Shown: positions 8,150 through 16,434 of the stretch, in pieces | Layout of the letters: each line of letters begins with the position of its first letter | Position numbering within the stretch: position 1 is the first letter of the stretch | Notes under the pieces: model-generated | Database searches by the model: none | What the model saw: the letters and a program-made list of their open reading frames with translations, nothing else | Told to the model about the DNA's origin: nothing | Program-made: the position numbers and the translations under genes | DNA from: Nocardioides marinisabuli | GTDB taxonomy: Bacteria > Actinomycetota > Actinomycetes > Propionibacteriales > Nocardioidaceae | Direction: 5' to 3' | Length of the DNA stretch: 64,000 nt | NCBI RefSeq assembly: GCF_013466785.1 | Contig: NZ_CP059163.1 | Coordinates: 1,178,001 to 1,242,000 of the forward strand

Positions 8150-9835
8150 TCAGCGACGCAGGTCGTCGCGGTGGTCGTGCGCCGGGTGCAGCTCGGCGTT
8201 GCGGGCCGCCTCCTGGGCCGCCTTGCGCTCCGAGCCGCTGGGACGCGGCTCGGGGGCGGGCGAGCCCTCGCCGAGGCCCTCGGTGCTGACGGCGTACGTC
8301 GCCACGGCGTGGGCGATCGCGCCGGACATCTCCGCGATCGCGTCGCTGCTCACGTTGTCGCGGTCGTCGCACTCCTGGTGGTAGCAGGGGTCGTAGGCCT
8401 CGCCGGCGGTGCCGCCGTAGATCGCGGCCTGCTCCTCGGTCTTGACGCCCTCGGCGCCGGTGAACAGGCCACCGGACGGGATGTCGACGCCCTCGGCGAT
8501 GAACGGGCCGTAGTCGGAGCGGCCGCTGAACGGGGTCGCCTCGGAGGGCAGGTCGACGCTGTCGAAGTACTCGTTGAACATCGCCTCGATGTCGTCGGAG
8601 CCGGCGGGGCCGACCGCGCCGCCACCCTCGGAGTTGTCGCCGTCGTAGACGAAGCGCACGTAGTTGGGCGAGCCGACCATGTCGAAGTTCAGGTAGAGCG
8701 CGATCTCGTCGGTCTCCCCGGCCTCCACCAGCTGGTCGATGTAGTACTCGGAGCCGAGCAGGCCGAGCTCCTCGGCACCCCACCAGGCGAAGCGCACCTG
8801 GTTGGTCAGGCGGCCCTTGCCGCCGTTGCCCTTGGCCTTCTTGCCCTTCTTCTTCTCCTTGGCGTCGAACTTGGCCAGCTTGACCGCGGTCTCCAGGATC
8901 GCGCCGGAGCCCGAGCCGTTGTCGTTGATGCCGGGGCCCTCGGGCACCGAGTCGAGGTGCGAGCCGGCCATCACGACGTTGTCCTTGTCGCCGCCGCGGG
9001 TCTCGGCCAGGACGTTGTAGGTCGTGCGGATCTCAGACGTCGTGTCGGTGGTCAGGGTGACCTCGGTGCCGGCCGGGTCGTAGAGGTCCTGGCCGACGGC
9101 GAAGGAGGTGCCCACGACGGGGATGGTGTAGCCGGGCTGGCCCAGGGTGCCGGCGAAGGAGTCGGTGGCGCCCTCCGCACCGGAGTTGAAGATGATGACG
9201 CCGGTGGCACCGGCGTCCTGCGCGTTCGTGGCCTTGGTGCCGAAGGTGCACCCGCCGCGCTGGATCAGCGCGATCGAGCCCGCGGGGAAGTCGGTGAAGT
9301 CCGTGGCCCCGCAGCCGCTGGTGCCCGCACCGGGGGTGGCCGTCGTGTCGACGGGGGCCACCGCTCCGCTGGCCTCGCCCGAGCCGGAGTAGGTCATGAT
9401 CGAGAAGTCCTCGGGCGAGTCGTACGTCGTCGCGTCCGGGGCGGTCTGCGCGAGCGTGGCCGGCGCGTTCTCGACGAAGTAGGGGAACTCGAACTCCTGC
9501 ACCTCGGGCTCGTAGCCGACCCGCTCGAGGGTCCGCACGATGTAGCGCACGCTGGCGTTGTAGCCGGGGGTGCCCGAGGCACGGTTGCCGTCGAACTTGT
9601 CGGCGATCGCCTGGAGCTTGTCGAGGTGCACGTCGATGCCCTCGGCCTTGACCCGCTTGGTCAGCTGCTTGGGGAGGTCGAAGCCCTTGTCCTTGGGCTT
9701 GCCGCGCTCGGCGGCCTGGATGGTGGTGGTGTCGTCGGCGTTGGCGGTGAAGCCGACGCCGCCGGCGACGAGTGCTGCGGCCGTGGTGACGGCGAGTGCC
9801 GGCACGGCGGCACGGGACAGTGAACTGAGACGCAC
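8150..9835 (-). CDS. Secreted M28-family zinc aminopeptidase with PA domain
   Basis: 561 residues from the GTG at 9835, which has an ideal GGAGG five bases ahead; an upstream in-frame ATG lacks such a site. Residues 1-34 form a signal peptide ending TANA. A protease-associated domain (about 130-255, with GCTFGTKATNAQDAGA) is followed by the M28 catalytic domain. This carries GSHLDSVPEGPG with the first zinc ligand, NDNGSGSG, WWGAEELGLLGSEYY with the catalytic Glu, NFDMVGSPN, and a late YHQECDD histidine. The C-terminal tail is polar. Expected role: extracellular removal of N-terminal amino acids. Monocistronic by its own hairpin terminator. Confidence 0.9.
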   Translation of the reverse strand: MRLSSLSRAAVPALAVTTAAALVAGGVGFTANADDTTTIQAAERGKPKDKGFDLPKQLTKRVKAEGIDVHLDKLQAIADKFDGNRASGTPGYNASVRYIVRTLERVGYEPEVQEFEFPYFVENAPATLAQTAPDATTYDSPEDFSIMTYSGSGEASGAVAPVDTTATPGAGTSGCGATDFTDFPAGSIALIQRGGCTFGTKATNAQDAGATGVIIFNSGAEGATDSFAGTLGQPGYTIPVVGTSFAVGQDLYDPAGTEVTLTTDTTSEIRTTYNVLAETRGGDKDNVVMAGSHLDSVPEGPGINDNGSGSGAILETAVKLAKFDAKEKKKGKKAKGNGGKGRLTNQVRFAWWGAEELGLLGSEYYIDQLVEAGETDEIALYLNFDMVGSPNYVRFVYDGDNSEGGGAVGPAGSDDIEAMFNEYFDSVDLPSEATPFSGRSDYGPFIAEGVDIPSGGLFTGAEGVKTEEQAAIYGGTAGEAYDPCYHQECDDRDNVSSDAIAEMSGAIAHAVATYAVSTEGLGEGSPAPEPRPSGSERKAAQEAARNAELHPAHDHRDDLRR

Positions 9836-9961
9836 GAGTTCCTCCGAGAAAGTCCGCCCGCTCCCCCGGTCGTCCAGGGGCGGGCATGTCATGTGCGCGT
9901 CACCCTAGGCAGCGTGTGACCCAGCCCACAAGAGGCGCGCCGAAGATTCCCGACCGATCGG

Positions 9962-10555
9962 TCAGTGCCCGGCGCTGGTGCGCCGCCACGGCGGCGGCTG
10001 GCCCTGGAGGAACCACTGCATCCTGCGGGTGATCCAGGGCAGCGCGGCGTACGTCATCACCGGGGTCATCACGAGCACGGTCAGCAGGATCCGCACCGGC
10101 AGGGCCAGGTCGGCGACGTAGGAGCCGGCCAGCCAGTTGACCAGCACGCTGAGCGGGTAGAAGACCAGGAAGATCGTCACCGCCTGCTTCCAGCGCGGCG
10201 GGGGCGGCGGGTTGAGCCGCAGGTCGCGCACGTCGCGGCTGGTGGGCTCGTCGAACCACCCCTCGATGCCCGTACGCCGCTCGACGCGGGACTCGCGCAC
10301 GCCCAGCCCGACCGCCGCGTGGCGCCACCACTCGCGCTCGTGGGAGTCCTCCCAGCGCGCCAGCGCCTCGGCGTCGGCGAAGCGGTAGAGCATGTGCCAG
10401 GTCTCGGAGTCGGCCTCGGGCCGCACCCACCCGGCGCCCAGGAAGCCGGGGAAGCGCTGCGCCAGCGCGGTGCCGGCCTGGAGCCAGCTGACCATCTCGG
10501 CCTCCCGGCCGGGGTCGAGGTGCCGGGTGATCGAGACGGTGACGGGGGCACTCAT
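9962..10555 (-). CDS. ABM-domain (antibiotic biosynthesis monooxygenase-like) membrane protein
   Basis: 197 residues from an ATG with GGGAGG upstream, giving MSAPVTVSITRHLDPGREAE. Residues about 1-95 match the ABM ferredoxin-like fold seen in heme-degrading or quinone monooxygenases and in many uncharacterised proteins. The C-terminus has a basic PPPPPRWKQ linker and two hydrophobic helices (about 130-150 and 157-178). Such ABM-plus-two-helix proteins are frequent in actinobacteria; substrate unknown. Confidence 0.75.
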   Translation of the reverse strand: MSAPVTVSITRHLDPGREAEMVSWLQAGTALAQRFPGFLGAGWVRPEADSETWHMLYRFADAEALARWEDSHEREWWRHAAVGLGVRESRVERRTGIEGWFDEPTSRDVRDLRLNPPPPPRWKQAVTIFLVFYPLSVLVNWLAGSYVADLALPVRILLTVLVMTPVMTYAALPWITRRMQWFLQGQPPPWRRTSAGH

Positions 10556-10617
10556 GCCCCGGATCCTCCCGGCCGGCCCCCGGGGCGCCAAACCGGGCGG
10601 TGCGACAGGATGGGCCG

Positions 10618-11238
10618 ATGACCCCCAGCGACGGGAAGGAACAACAGGGCCCGGCGGGTTCCGAGGACATGACCCCCGCCGCCACCCACCCGACGACCGG
10701 GGACCCGGCCGCCGCCCGGGCCGAGGCGTTCGCCCGGTGGGTCGAGCCCGAGGTCGAGGTGCTGCTGCGGGTGGCCCACACGCTGACCGGCTCCTGGAGC
10801 GACGCCGACGACGTCGTGCAGGACACGCTGGTGCGGGCGTGGCGCGCAGCCGACCGCTTCGACGGCCGCCACCCCCGCGCCTGGCTGCTGACCATCCTGC
10901 GGCGCACCCACCTCAACAGCCTGCGCCGCACCCGGCCCGACCTGGTCGGCGACGACGTCCTGACCACCCGGCGCCCGGCCTTCGGCAGCGCCCGGGCCGC
11001 CTCGCCCGAGCAGATCGTCGACGAGCAGGGCTTCGACGCCGACGTGGCCGCCGCCCTGGCCGGCCTCGGCGAGCAGTTCCGCCGGGCGGTGCTGCTCGTC
11101 GACGTCGACCACCTCACCTACGAGGAGGCCGCCGCGGCCCTCGACGTGCCCGTCGGCACGGTCGTCTCGAGGGTCAGCCGGGGCCGCTCCCGCCTGCGCG
11201 CCGCCCTGGCCCACCGTCGCCCCGCAGGAGGTGCCTGA
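10618..11238 (+). CDS. ECF-type RNA polymerase sigma factor
   Basis: 206 residues from the ATG at 10618 (an AGGA lies nine bases ahead; ATGs at 10600 and 10669 are alternatives). Region 2 contains ARWVEPEVEVLLRVAHTLTG and DADDVVQDTLVRAW; region 4 ends with YEEAAAALDVPVGTVVSRVS, a helix-turn-helix. There is no SnoaL or other extension. It overlaps a zinc-finger anti-sigma gene by one base and leads a three-gene unit with a flavoprotein, which suggests a redox or metal-stress regulon (inference). Confidence 0.9.
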   Translation: MTPSDGKEQQGPAGSEDMTPAATHPTTGDPAAARAEAFARWVEPEVEVLLRVAHTLTGSWSDADDVVQDTLVRAWRAADRFDGRHPRAWLLTILRRTHLNSLRRTRPDLVGDDVLTTRRPAFGSARAASPEQIVDEQGFDADVAAALAGLGEQFRRAVLLVDVDHLTYEEAAAALDVPVGTVVSRVSRGRSRLRAALAHRRPAGGA

Positions 11239-11513
11239 TGCAAGGACCACGATCGATGCTGGAGTGCTGGTGGTCGGGCCGCGTCCTCGACCGCTACGTC
11301 GAGCAGCAGCCCGCCGCACCGCTGGGCCGGGCCGAGCGCGAGCGCCTCGAGCGCCACCTCGCCGTGTGCGGGCGCTGCGCCTCCTCGGCCGCCGAGCGCC
11401 GGCGGGTGCACGCCGCGCTCGACCGCCTCGGCGCCGGGCACACCCCTCCCCCGGCGTCCCTGCGCCGGGCCCACGACCTCGTCCGCGACCTGACCCACGG
11501 AGACAGCCGATGA
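11238..11513 (+). CDS. Zinc-finger anti-sigma factor (zf-HC2)
   Basis: 91-residue soluble protein. The ATG shares its A with the sigma stop (TGATG) and has a GGAGG site. ERHLAVCGRCASSAA carries the His-x3-Cys-x2-Cys zinc-associated anti-sigma motif (about residues 35-44) that binds ECF factors and can release them on thiol oxidation in the RsrA-like group. No membrane segment, so it is a cytoplasmic sensor. Overlaps the next gene by four bases. Confidence 0.85.
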   Translation: MQGPRSMLECWWSGRVLDRYVEQQPAAPLGRAERERLERHLAVCGRCASSAAERRRVHAALDRLGAGHTPPPASLRRAHDLVRDLTHGDSR

Positions 11514-13051
11514 CCGCGACCACCCGGACCCCCGGCAGCCCCGGCAGCCCCGAGGCAGCGGCCCGCCGCTCCGACCCGCTCACCACCCCCGACGGCGCAC
11601 CCTGGGACCTGCTGGTCGTCGGCGGCGGCACCGCCGGGCTGGTGGCCGCCCACACCGCGGCCGGGTTCGGTGCCCGCACCCTGCTCGTCGAGCGGCACCG
11701 CACCGGCGGCGACTGCCTGTGGACCGGCTGCGTGCCGAGCAAGGCGCTGCTCGCCGCTGCGCACGCCGCCGCCGCAGCCCGGCAGGCGCCGCGCCTGGGC
11801 GTGCACGTCGGCGACGTGCGGGTCGACTTCGCGGAGGTGATGCGCCACGTGCACGCGACGATCGAGCGCATCGAGCCGGTCGACTCCCCCGAGCGGCTGC
11901 GCGGGGCCGGGGTCGCCGTGGCCCACGGCAGCGTGGTGATGACGGGGCCGCAGAGCGCGGTCGTGGACGGCGAGCCGGTGCGGTTCGCCCAGGCGCTGCT
12001 GGCCACCGGCTCCTCACCGAGCGTGCCGGGCATCCCCGGGCTGGCCGACTCCGACCCGCTGACCTCCGACGACGTCTGGGACCTCACCGAGCTGCCGGGG
12101 CGCCTGCTGGTCCTGGGCGGCGGTCCGATCGGCTGCGAGCTCGGCCAGGCCTTCGCCCGCCTCGGCAGCCGGGTCGACATCGTCGAGGCCGGCCCTCGGA
12201 TCCTCGGCCCCGAGGACGCCCACGCCGCCGCCCTGGTGCGCGCCTCGCTGCGCGCCGACGGTGTCGAGCTGCACGAGGACGTCTCCCTCGAGCGCGTCGA
12301 GGGCGTGCCGGGCGGGGTCACCGCGCACCTCTCCGACGGCACCCGCCTGCAGGCCGACCGGGTCCTGGTCGCCGTCGGCCGCGCGCCCGGCACCCGCGAC
12401 CTGGACCTGGCGGCCGCCGGCGTCGAGCTGACGGAGCGCGGCCACGTCGTCGTCGACGGCGCGCTGCGCACCACCAACCCGCGCATCTGGGCGGCCGGCG
12501 ACCTGACCGGCCACCCCGCCTTCACCCACGTGGCCGGCATGCACGGCAGCCTCGCGGCCTCCAACGCCGTGCTGGGCCTGCGCCGCAAGGTCCGGCTCGA
12601 CACGGTCCCGCGGGTGACCTACACCCAGCCCGAGGTGGCCTCCTTCGGGGTCGGCACCGAGAGCGACGACCCGTCCCACACGGTGCACCGCGTCGACGCC
12701 GGCGAGGTCGACCGGGCGGTCGCCGAGGACGACACCGACGGCGAGGTCGCGGTGGTGCTCGACGGCCGGGGCCGGCTGGTGGGCGCCCGCGTCGTGGGGC
12801 CCCGCGCCGGTGAGGTGCTGGCCGAGCTCACGCTGGCCGCCCAGGCCGGCGTCAGCCTGCGCACCGTCGCGGGCACCATCCACCCCTACCCGGCGTGGAG
12901 CGACGGGGTCTCCAAGGCCGCGCTCTCGCGGACCCGCGAGGAGCTGGCGAAGCCGGTGCCGGCGACCGTCACCCGGGTCCTGGCGCGCGGTCGGCGTCGC
13001 TGGGTGCAGCACCGCGCGTCCGCCGCTGCCGCCACACCCCCAGCACGGTGA
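11510..13051 (+). CDS. Mercuric-reductase-like FAD/NAD(P)-dependent disulfide oxidoreductase
   Basis: 513 residues. The FAD dinucleotide motif is VVGGGTAGLVAAHTAAGFGA (about 35-54). The redox-active pair is GDCLWTGCVPSK (Cys-x4-Cys, about 70). The NAD(P) fold starts LLVLGGGPIGCELGQ (about 200). IWAAGDLTGHPAFTHVA binds the FAD pyrophosphate and the dimerisation domain ends with HPYPAWSDGV, holding the class I active-site His. No N-terminal HMA domain or C-terminal Cys pair, so it is not a true MerA. The tail after about residue 485 is basic low-complexity and overlaps 83 bases of the convergent TVP38 gene. Co-expression with the ECF sigma pair is clear from the ATGA overlap. Confidence 0.88.
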   Translation: MTATTRTPGSPGSPEAAARRSDPLTTPDGAPWDLLVVGGGTAGLVAAHTAAGFGARTLLVERHRTGGDCLWTGCVPSKALLAAAHAAAAARQAPRLGVHVGDVRVDFAEVMRHVHATIERIEPVDSPERLRGAGVAVAHGSVVMTGPQSAVVDGEPVRFAQALLATGSSPSVPGIPGLADSDPLTSDDVWDLTELPGRLLVLGGGPIGCELGQAFARLGSRVDIVEAGPRILGPEDAHAAALVRASLRADGVELHEDVSLERVEGVPGGVTAHLSDGTRLQADRVLVAVGRAPGTRDLDLAAAGVELTERGHVVVDGALRTTNPRIWAAGDLTGHPAFTHVAGMHGSLAASNAVLGLRRKVRLDTVPRVTYTQPEVASFGVGTESDDPSHTVHRVDAGEVDRAVAEDDTDGEVAVVLDGRGRLVGARVVGPRAGEVLAELTLAAQAGVSLRTVAGTIHPYPAWSDGVSKAALSRTREELAKPVPATVTRVLARGRRRWVQHRASAAAATPPAR

Positions 13052-13643
13052 GCAGCACCAGCGCCGCGATCGCCAGCAGGAACGGCGGCGAGCCGGGGTC
13101 GGTGCCGAACGCGCCGACCGCCACGTAGACCGCCGAGCCCGGCACGATGCCCAGCGCCGTGGCGCCGGCGTACGAGCGGGTGCTCACCGAGGTCAGTCCG
13201 AAGGCGTAGTTGGCCGTGCTGAACGGCACCAGCGGGATCAGCCGGGCCAGCAGCACCGTCGCGAAGCCGTTGTCGCGCACCCGGTCGTCGAGGCTGGCGA
13301 AGCGCTGGCCGGTGAGGCTGCGCACAGCGTCGCGGCCCAGGAGCCGGCTGACGAAGAAGGCGGCGACGGCCCCCAGCACCGCCGCGGCGAGCACGGCGGC
13401 CAGCCCGGTGCCGAAGCCCAGCAGCAGCCCGCCGAGCACCGTCATCACCGCGGTCGGGCCGGCCGGCAGCAGGCTGACGGCGGCGTAGGCCGCCACGAAG
13501 GCGGGCACCGCCCACGCGCCGAGCCCGTCGAGGGTCGAGCGCAGCTCGGCCTGGCTGGGCAGGCCGACGCTCAGCTGGAGCCCGACGGCGAGCGCGACGA
13601 GGGCCAGCAGCACCCCGGCCTTGACGACGGTCGCGCGGTTCAT
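12969..13643 (-). CDS. TVP38/TMEM64 (DedA/SNARE-associated) family membrane protein
   Basis: 224 residues with about six hydrophobic segments. The VTT/SNARE-associated core spans roughly 40-190, with SLLPAGPTAVMTVLGGLLLG, ARLIPLVPFSTANYAFGLT and GIVPGSAVYVAVGAF. The wider DedA/VTT superfamily includes lipid scramblases and undecaprenyl-phosphate flippases; substrate here unknown. The ATG overlaps the ATPase stop by four bases once the ATPase frame is corrected (see that entry), so it is the last gene of the transporter operon. Its 3' end overlaps the convergent flavoprotein gene. Confidence 0.88.
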   Translation of the reverse strand: MNRATVVKAGVLLALVALAVGLQLSVGLPSQAELRSTLDGLGAWAVPAFVAAYAAVSLLPAGPTAVMTVLGGLLLGFGTGLAAVLAAAVLGAVAAFFVSRLLGRDAVRSLTGQRFASLDDRVRDNGFATVLLARLIPLVPFSTANYAFGLTSVSTRSYAGATALGIVPGSAVYVAVGAFGTDPGSPPFLLAIAALVLLTVLGVWRQRRTRGAAPSDADRAPGPG

Positions 13644-14787
13644 CGCTCTCCTCCGTCCTGCTGGGCCTGCTGGGGCTGCTGGGGCAGCGAGGGCTGCCGG
13701 GGCAGCACGTGGCAGCGGTCGGGGGGCAGCACCAGGCGCGCGGGCTCGCCCGGCACGACCGCGGAGCCCACCGGCAGGTGGGCGCGCAGCGGCGTGCCGT
13801 CGGCCAGGGCGACCTCGACGACGACGTGGGTCCCGGCGAAGCGGACCTCCTTGACGGCCGCGTCGACGACACCGGCCCGGGCGGCCCGGGCGGACCCGGG
13901 GCCGGTCCGCCAGGAGCAGCGCCTCGGGCCCGCACGACGAGCACCGCCGACCCGGCGGGGGCGCCGGTCGGCACCCGCAGCGTGCCGTCGGGGCTGGTGA
14001 AGCAGCCGTCGGCGACCTCGCCGGCGAGCTCGTTGACCGGGCCGAAGTAGCGCGCCGTCGCCAGGGTCGCGGGCCGGGTGTAGACCTCCTCGGGGGTGCC
14101 GCCCCCGACGACCCGGCCGCGGTCGAGGACCAGCACCCGGTCGGCGACGTCCACGGCCTCGTCGCGGTCGTGGGTCACGAAGAGGGTGGTCACCCCGAGC
14201 TCGTCGTGCAGCCGGCGCACGAGGGTGCGCATGTCGGCGCGCAGCTCGGGGTCGAGCTGGCTGAAGGGCTCGTCGAGCAGCAGCACGCGGGGGCGGCGCA
14301 GCAGGGCGCGGGCCAGCGAGACGCGCTGCTCCTGCCCGCCCGAGAGCTCGTGGGGCCGACGGGTCCCGAGGTCGTCGAGACGGACCCGGCGCAGCATGTC
14401 GGCGACCTCGGCCCGTTCGTGGGACCTCAAGGCGCCGGCCATCCGCAGCCCGAACCCCACGTTGCGGGCGACGTCGAGGTGCGGGAAGAGCAGCGGCTTC
14501 TGCAGCACCAGCCCGACCGGGCGGCGCTCGGGCGGGCTGCCGAGCACCTCGACGCCGTCGATGCTCACACTCCCGGAGTCGGGGCGCTGCAGCCCCGCGA
14601 GCACCCCCAGCGTGGTGCTCTTGCCGCAGCCCGAGGGGCCCAGCAGGGCGGTGAAGCTGCCGGGCTCGAGGTCGAGGTCGAGGTGGTCGACGGCGACGGT
14701 CTCGCCGAAGCGGACCACCAGGTCGCGGGCGACCACCCGGGCCGCGGGGGCGGAGGCGTCGCCGGGACGCGGTCGGGGCTCACGCAC
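13640..14787 (-). pseudogene. ABC transporter ATP-binding protein, YnjD-like, frame broken near the 3' end
   Basis: ATPase of the adjacent importer. Starts VREPRPRPGDASAPAARVVA (GTG at 14787; stops of the upstream permease overlap by 8 bases). Walker A is LLGPSGCGKSTT (about 47), the signature LSGGQEQRVSLARALL (about 145), Walker B VLLLDEPFSQLD and the H-loop LFVTHDRDEA. The TOBE region is broken: the frame leaves VLVVR at about 13935-13929, where dropping one G would give VRPEALLLADRP, and dropping one C in the CCCC run near 13896 restores AAVKEVRFAGTHVVVEVALA. The restored frame ends at 13640 with an ATGA overlap to the next gene. Two indels in G/C runs with a perfect downstream frame suggest sequence error rather than decay; otherwise the protein would lose its TOBE domain. 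Confidence 0.8.
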
Positions 14788-15577
14788 GGGAGACCCCCAT
14801 CCACGCGACGTCGCGCCCGGCCACCCGGGTCAGCGCCAGCACGAGCAGCACCGGGGGCGCCACGACGAGCAGCCCGAGGGCCGCGGCGGCGGTGCGGTCG
14901 GAGGACTCGATGGCCGAGAAGAGCAGCAGCGGCAGGGTCGTGACCCGGCCGCCGCCGACGAGGAGGGTCAGCACGTACTCGCTCCAGGAGATGAGGAAGG
15001 TCAGCAGGAAGGCGGTCACCAGCGCCGGGCGCAGCAGCGGCAGGCTCACGTGGAGCAGGGTCGCCACCGGGCCGGCACCGAGCACCCGGGCGGCCTTCTC
15101 GTGGTCGGTGTCGAGGTCGGCGTGCGCGGCGGCGAGCAGGCTGGCGGCGTACGGCACGGTCGGCACGAGCTGGACCAGCACCACGCCGGCGACGGTGTCG
15201 GAGAGGCCGTAGCGCACGAAGAAGACCTGCAGGCCCAGGGTGACCGCCAGCGGCGGCACGATGATCGGCGCCAGCAGCAGGAACTGCACCAGACGGCGGC
15301 CCCGGAAGCGGTGCAGGCCCAGGGCCCGGCCCGCGGGCAGGCCGACCAGGCAGGCGAGCGCCGCGACGCTGGTGGAGACCAGCACCGAGGTGCCCAGCGC
15401 ACCCACGACGCCCTCGCTGCCGAGCAGCCGCAGGCCGCGCAGGCTCAGCTCGGGCGGCAGCAGGTCGGGGTAGCGCCACGCGCCGGCCACCGCCCACAGC
15501 ACCACGGGCAGCATCGGCAGCAGGGTGACGACCGCGACGACGGCCACGGCTGCGCCGCGCCACGGGCTGCGGGTCAC
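14780..15577 (-). CDS. ABC transporter permease (YnjC-like, second membrane subunit)
   Basis: 265 residues, six predicted transmembrane helices, starting VTRSPWRGAAVAVVAVVTLL. The cytoplasmic EAA-type loop is AARVLGAGPVATLLHVSLPL (about 165-185), which docks to the ATPase. GTG overlaps the first permease gene by four bases. Together with the next gene it matches the two halves of the long YnjC permease seen in enterobacteria. Confidence 0.85.
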   Translation of the reverse strand: MTRSPWRGAAVAVVAVVTLLPMLPVVLWAVAGAWRYPDLLPPELSLRGLRLLGSEGVVGALGTSVLVSTSVAALACLVGLPAGRALGLHRFRGRRLVQFLLLAPIIVPPLAVTLGLQVFFVRYGLSDTVAGVVLVQLVPTVPYAASLLAAAHADLDTDHEKAARVLGAGPVATLLHVSLPLLRPALVTAFLLTFLISWSEYVLTLLVGGGRVTTLPLLLFSAIESSDRTAAAALGLLVVAPPVLLVLALTRVAGRDVAWMGVSRA

Positions 15578-16434
15578 AGCGACCGCCTCGTGAGCCCGCC
15601 GACGAGGCGCAGGTAGACCAGCGCCGCGACGGTGGTCAGCAGCGCGATCAGCACCGCGAGCGCCATCGCCTCGGGCCGCGAGGTCAGGTCGATGTCGCGG
15701 TAGCGCTGGAAGGCCTCCACCGACAGCGTCGCCGGGTAGGGGCGACCCAGCAGCCGCGGCACCTCGTAGGAGGCGGTGACGAAGGCCAGCACCAGCACCG
15801 AGGCGGCCGCCACCGGCGGGGCGAGCACCGGCAGCGTCACCTCGCGCAGCCGCTGCCAGCGCGAGGCGCCCAGGGTCGCGGCGACGTCCTCGAGGTCGCC
15901 GACGCGGCGGCTCAGCGCCGCGAGCGCCACGACCGCGACGAAGGGCGTCTCCTTCCAGGTGTACTCCGCGATGATCCCCCAGCCGAAGGCGTCCTGGGTC
16001 AGCGCGGGCACGTCCTGCACCGAGTCGACCAGCCCGAGGCGGTACGCCGCCCGCGAGAGCAGGCCGGAGGGCGAGAGCAGCAGGCCGATGGCCAGCGCCC
16101 CCACCAGGTGCGGCACCGCCAGGGTGCCGTGGAACAGCGCGGCGAGCCGGCGGCGTCCTCCCAGCCGGCGCACCAGCAGGGCGAGCGCGGTGCCGAGGAC
16201 GGCGGCGGCCGCGGTCGAGATCAGCGAGACCCGGGCGGTGAGCAGCAGGGAGGCGCGCACCGCGGGGTCGGCGACCACGCGGCGGTAGGCGTCGAGCGTC
16301 CACCGCGACTCCCCCACGACCGGTGCGTACCCGAGGCTCTGGAGCACGGCCTGGAGCACCCCGCCCACGACGAAGACGCCGACGACCAGCAGGGCCGGGG
16401 CCAGGAGCAGGGCGATGCGCAGGCGCGGGCTCAC
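15574..16434 (-). CDS. ABC transporter permease (first membrane subunit)
   Basis: 286 residues, six hydrophobic segments, starting VSPRLRIALLLAPALLVVGV. The EAA loop is VAATLGASRWQRLREVTLPV (about 190-210). Motif TLAVPHLVGALAIGLLLSPS and GIIAEYTWKETPFVAVVALA are typical of YnjC/PotB-type permeases. Overlaps both neighbours by four bases (GTGA). Confidence 0.85.
   Translation of the reverse strand: MSPRLRIALLLAPALLVVGVFVVGGVLQAVLQSLGYAPVVGESRWTLDAYRRVVADPAVRASLLLTARVSLISTAAAAVLGTALALLVRRLGGRRRLAALFHGTLAVPHLVGALAIGLLLSPSGLLSRAAYRLGLVDSVQDVPALTQDAFGWGIIAEYTWKETPFVAVVALAALSRRVGDLEDVAATLGASRWQRLREVTLPVLAPPVAAASVLVLAFVTASYEVPRLLGRPYPATLSVEAFQRYRDIDLTSRPEAMALAVLIALLTTVAALVYLRLVGGLTRRSL

Noticed and set aside
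13660..13700. CTGCTGGGG-like short repeats near the ATPase end
   Set aside because: They encode Gln-rich residues (PQQPQQAQQ) of the restored ATPase frame, so they are coding rather than a repeat element.
12886..14787. A 633-residue reading frame spanning the ATPase, TVP38 and flavoprotein region on the minus strand
   Set aside because: After the ATPase part it is a frameshifted read over other genes with Arg/Ala/Pro-rich nonsense; the TVP38 frame is clearly the real one.
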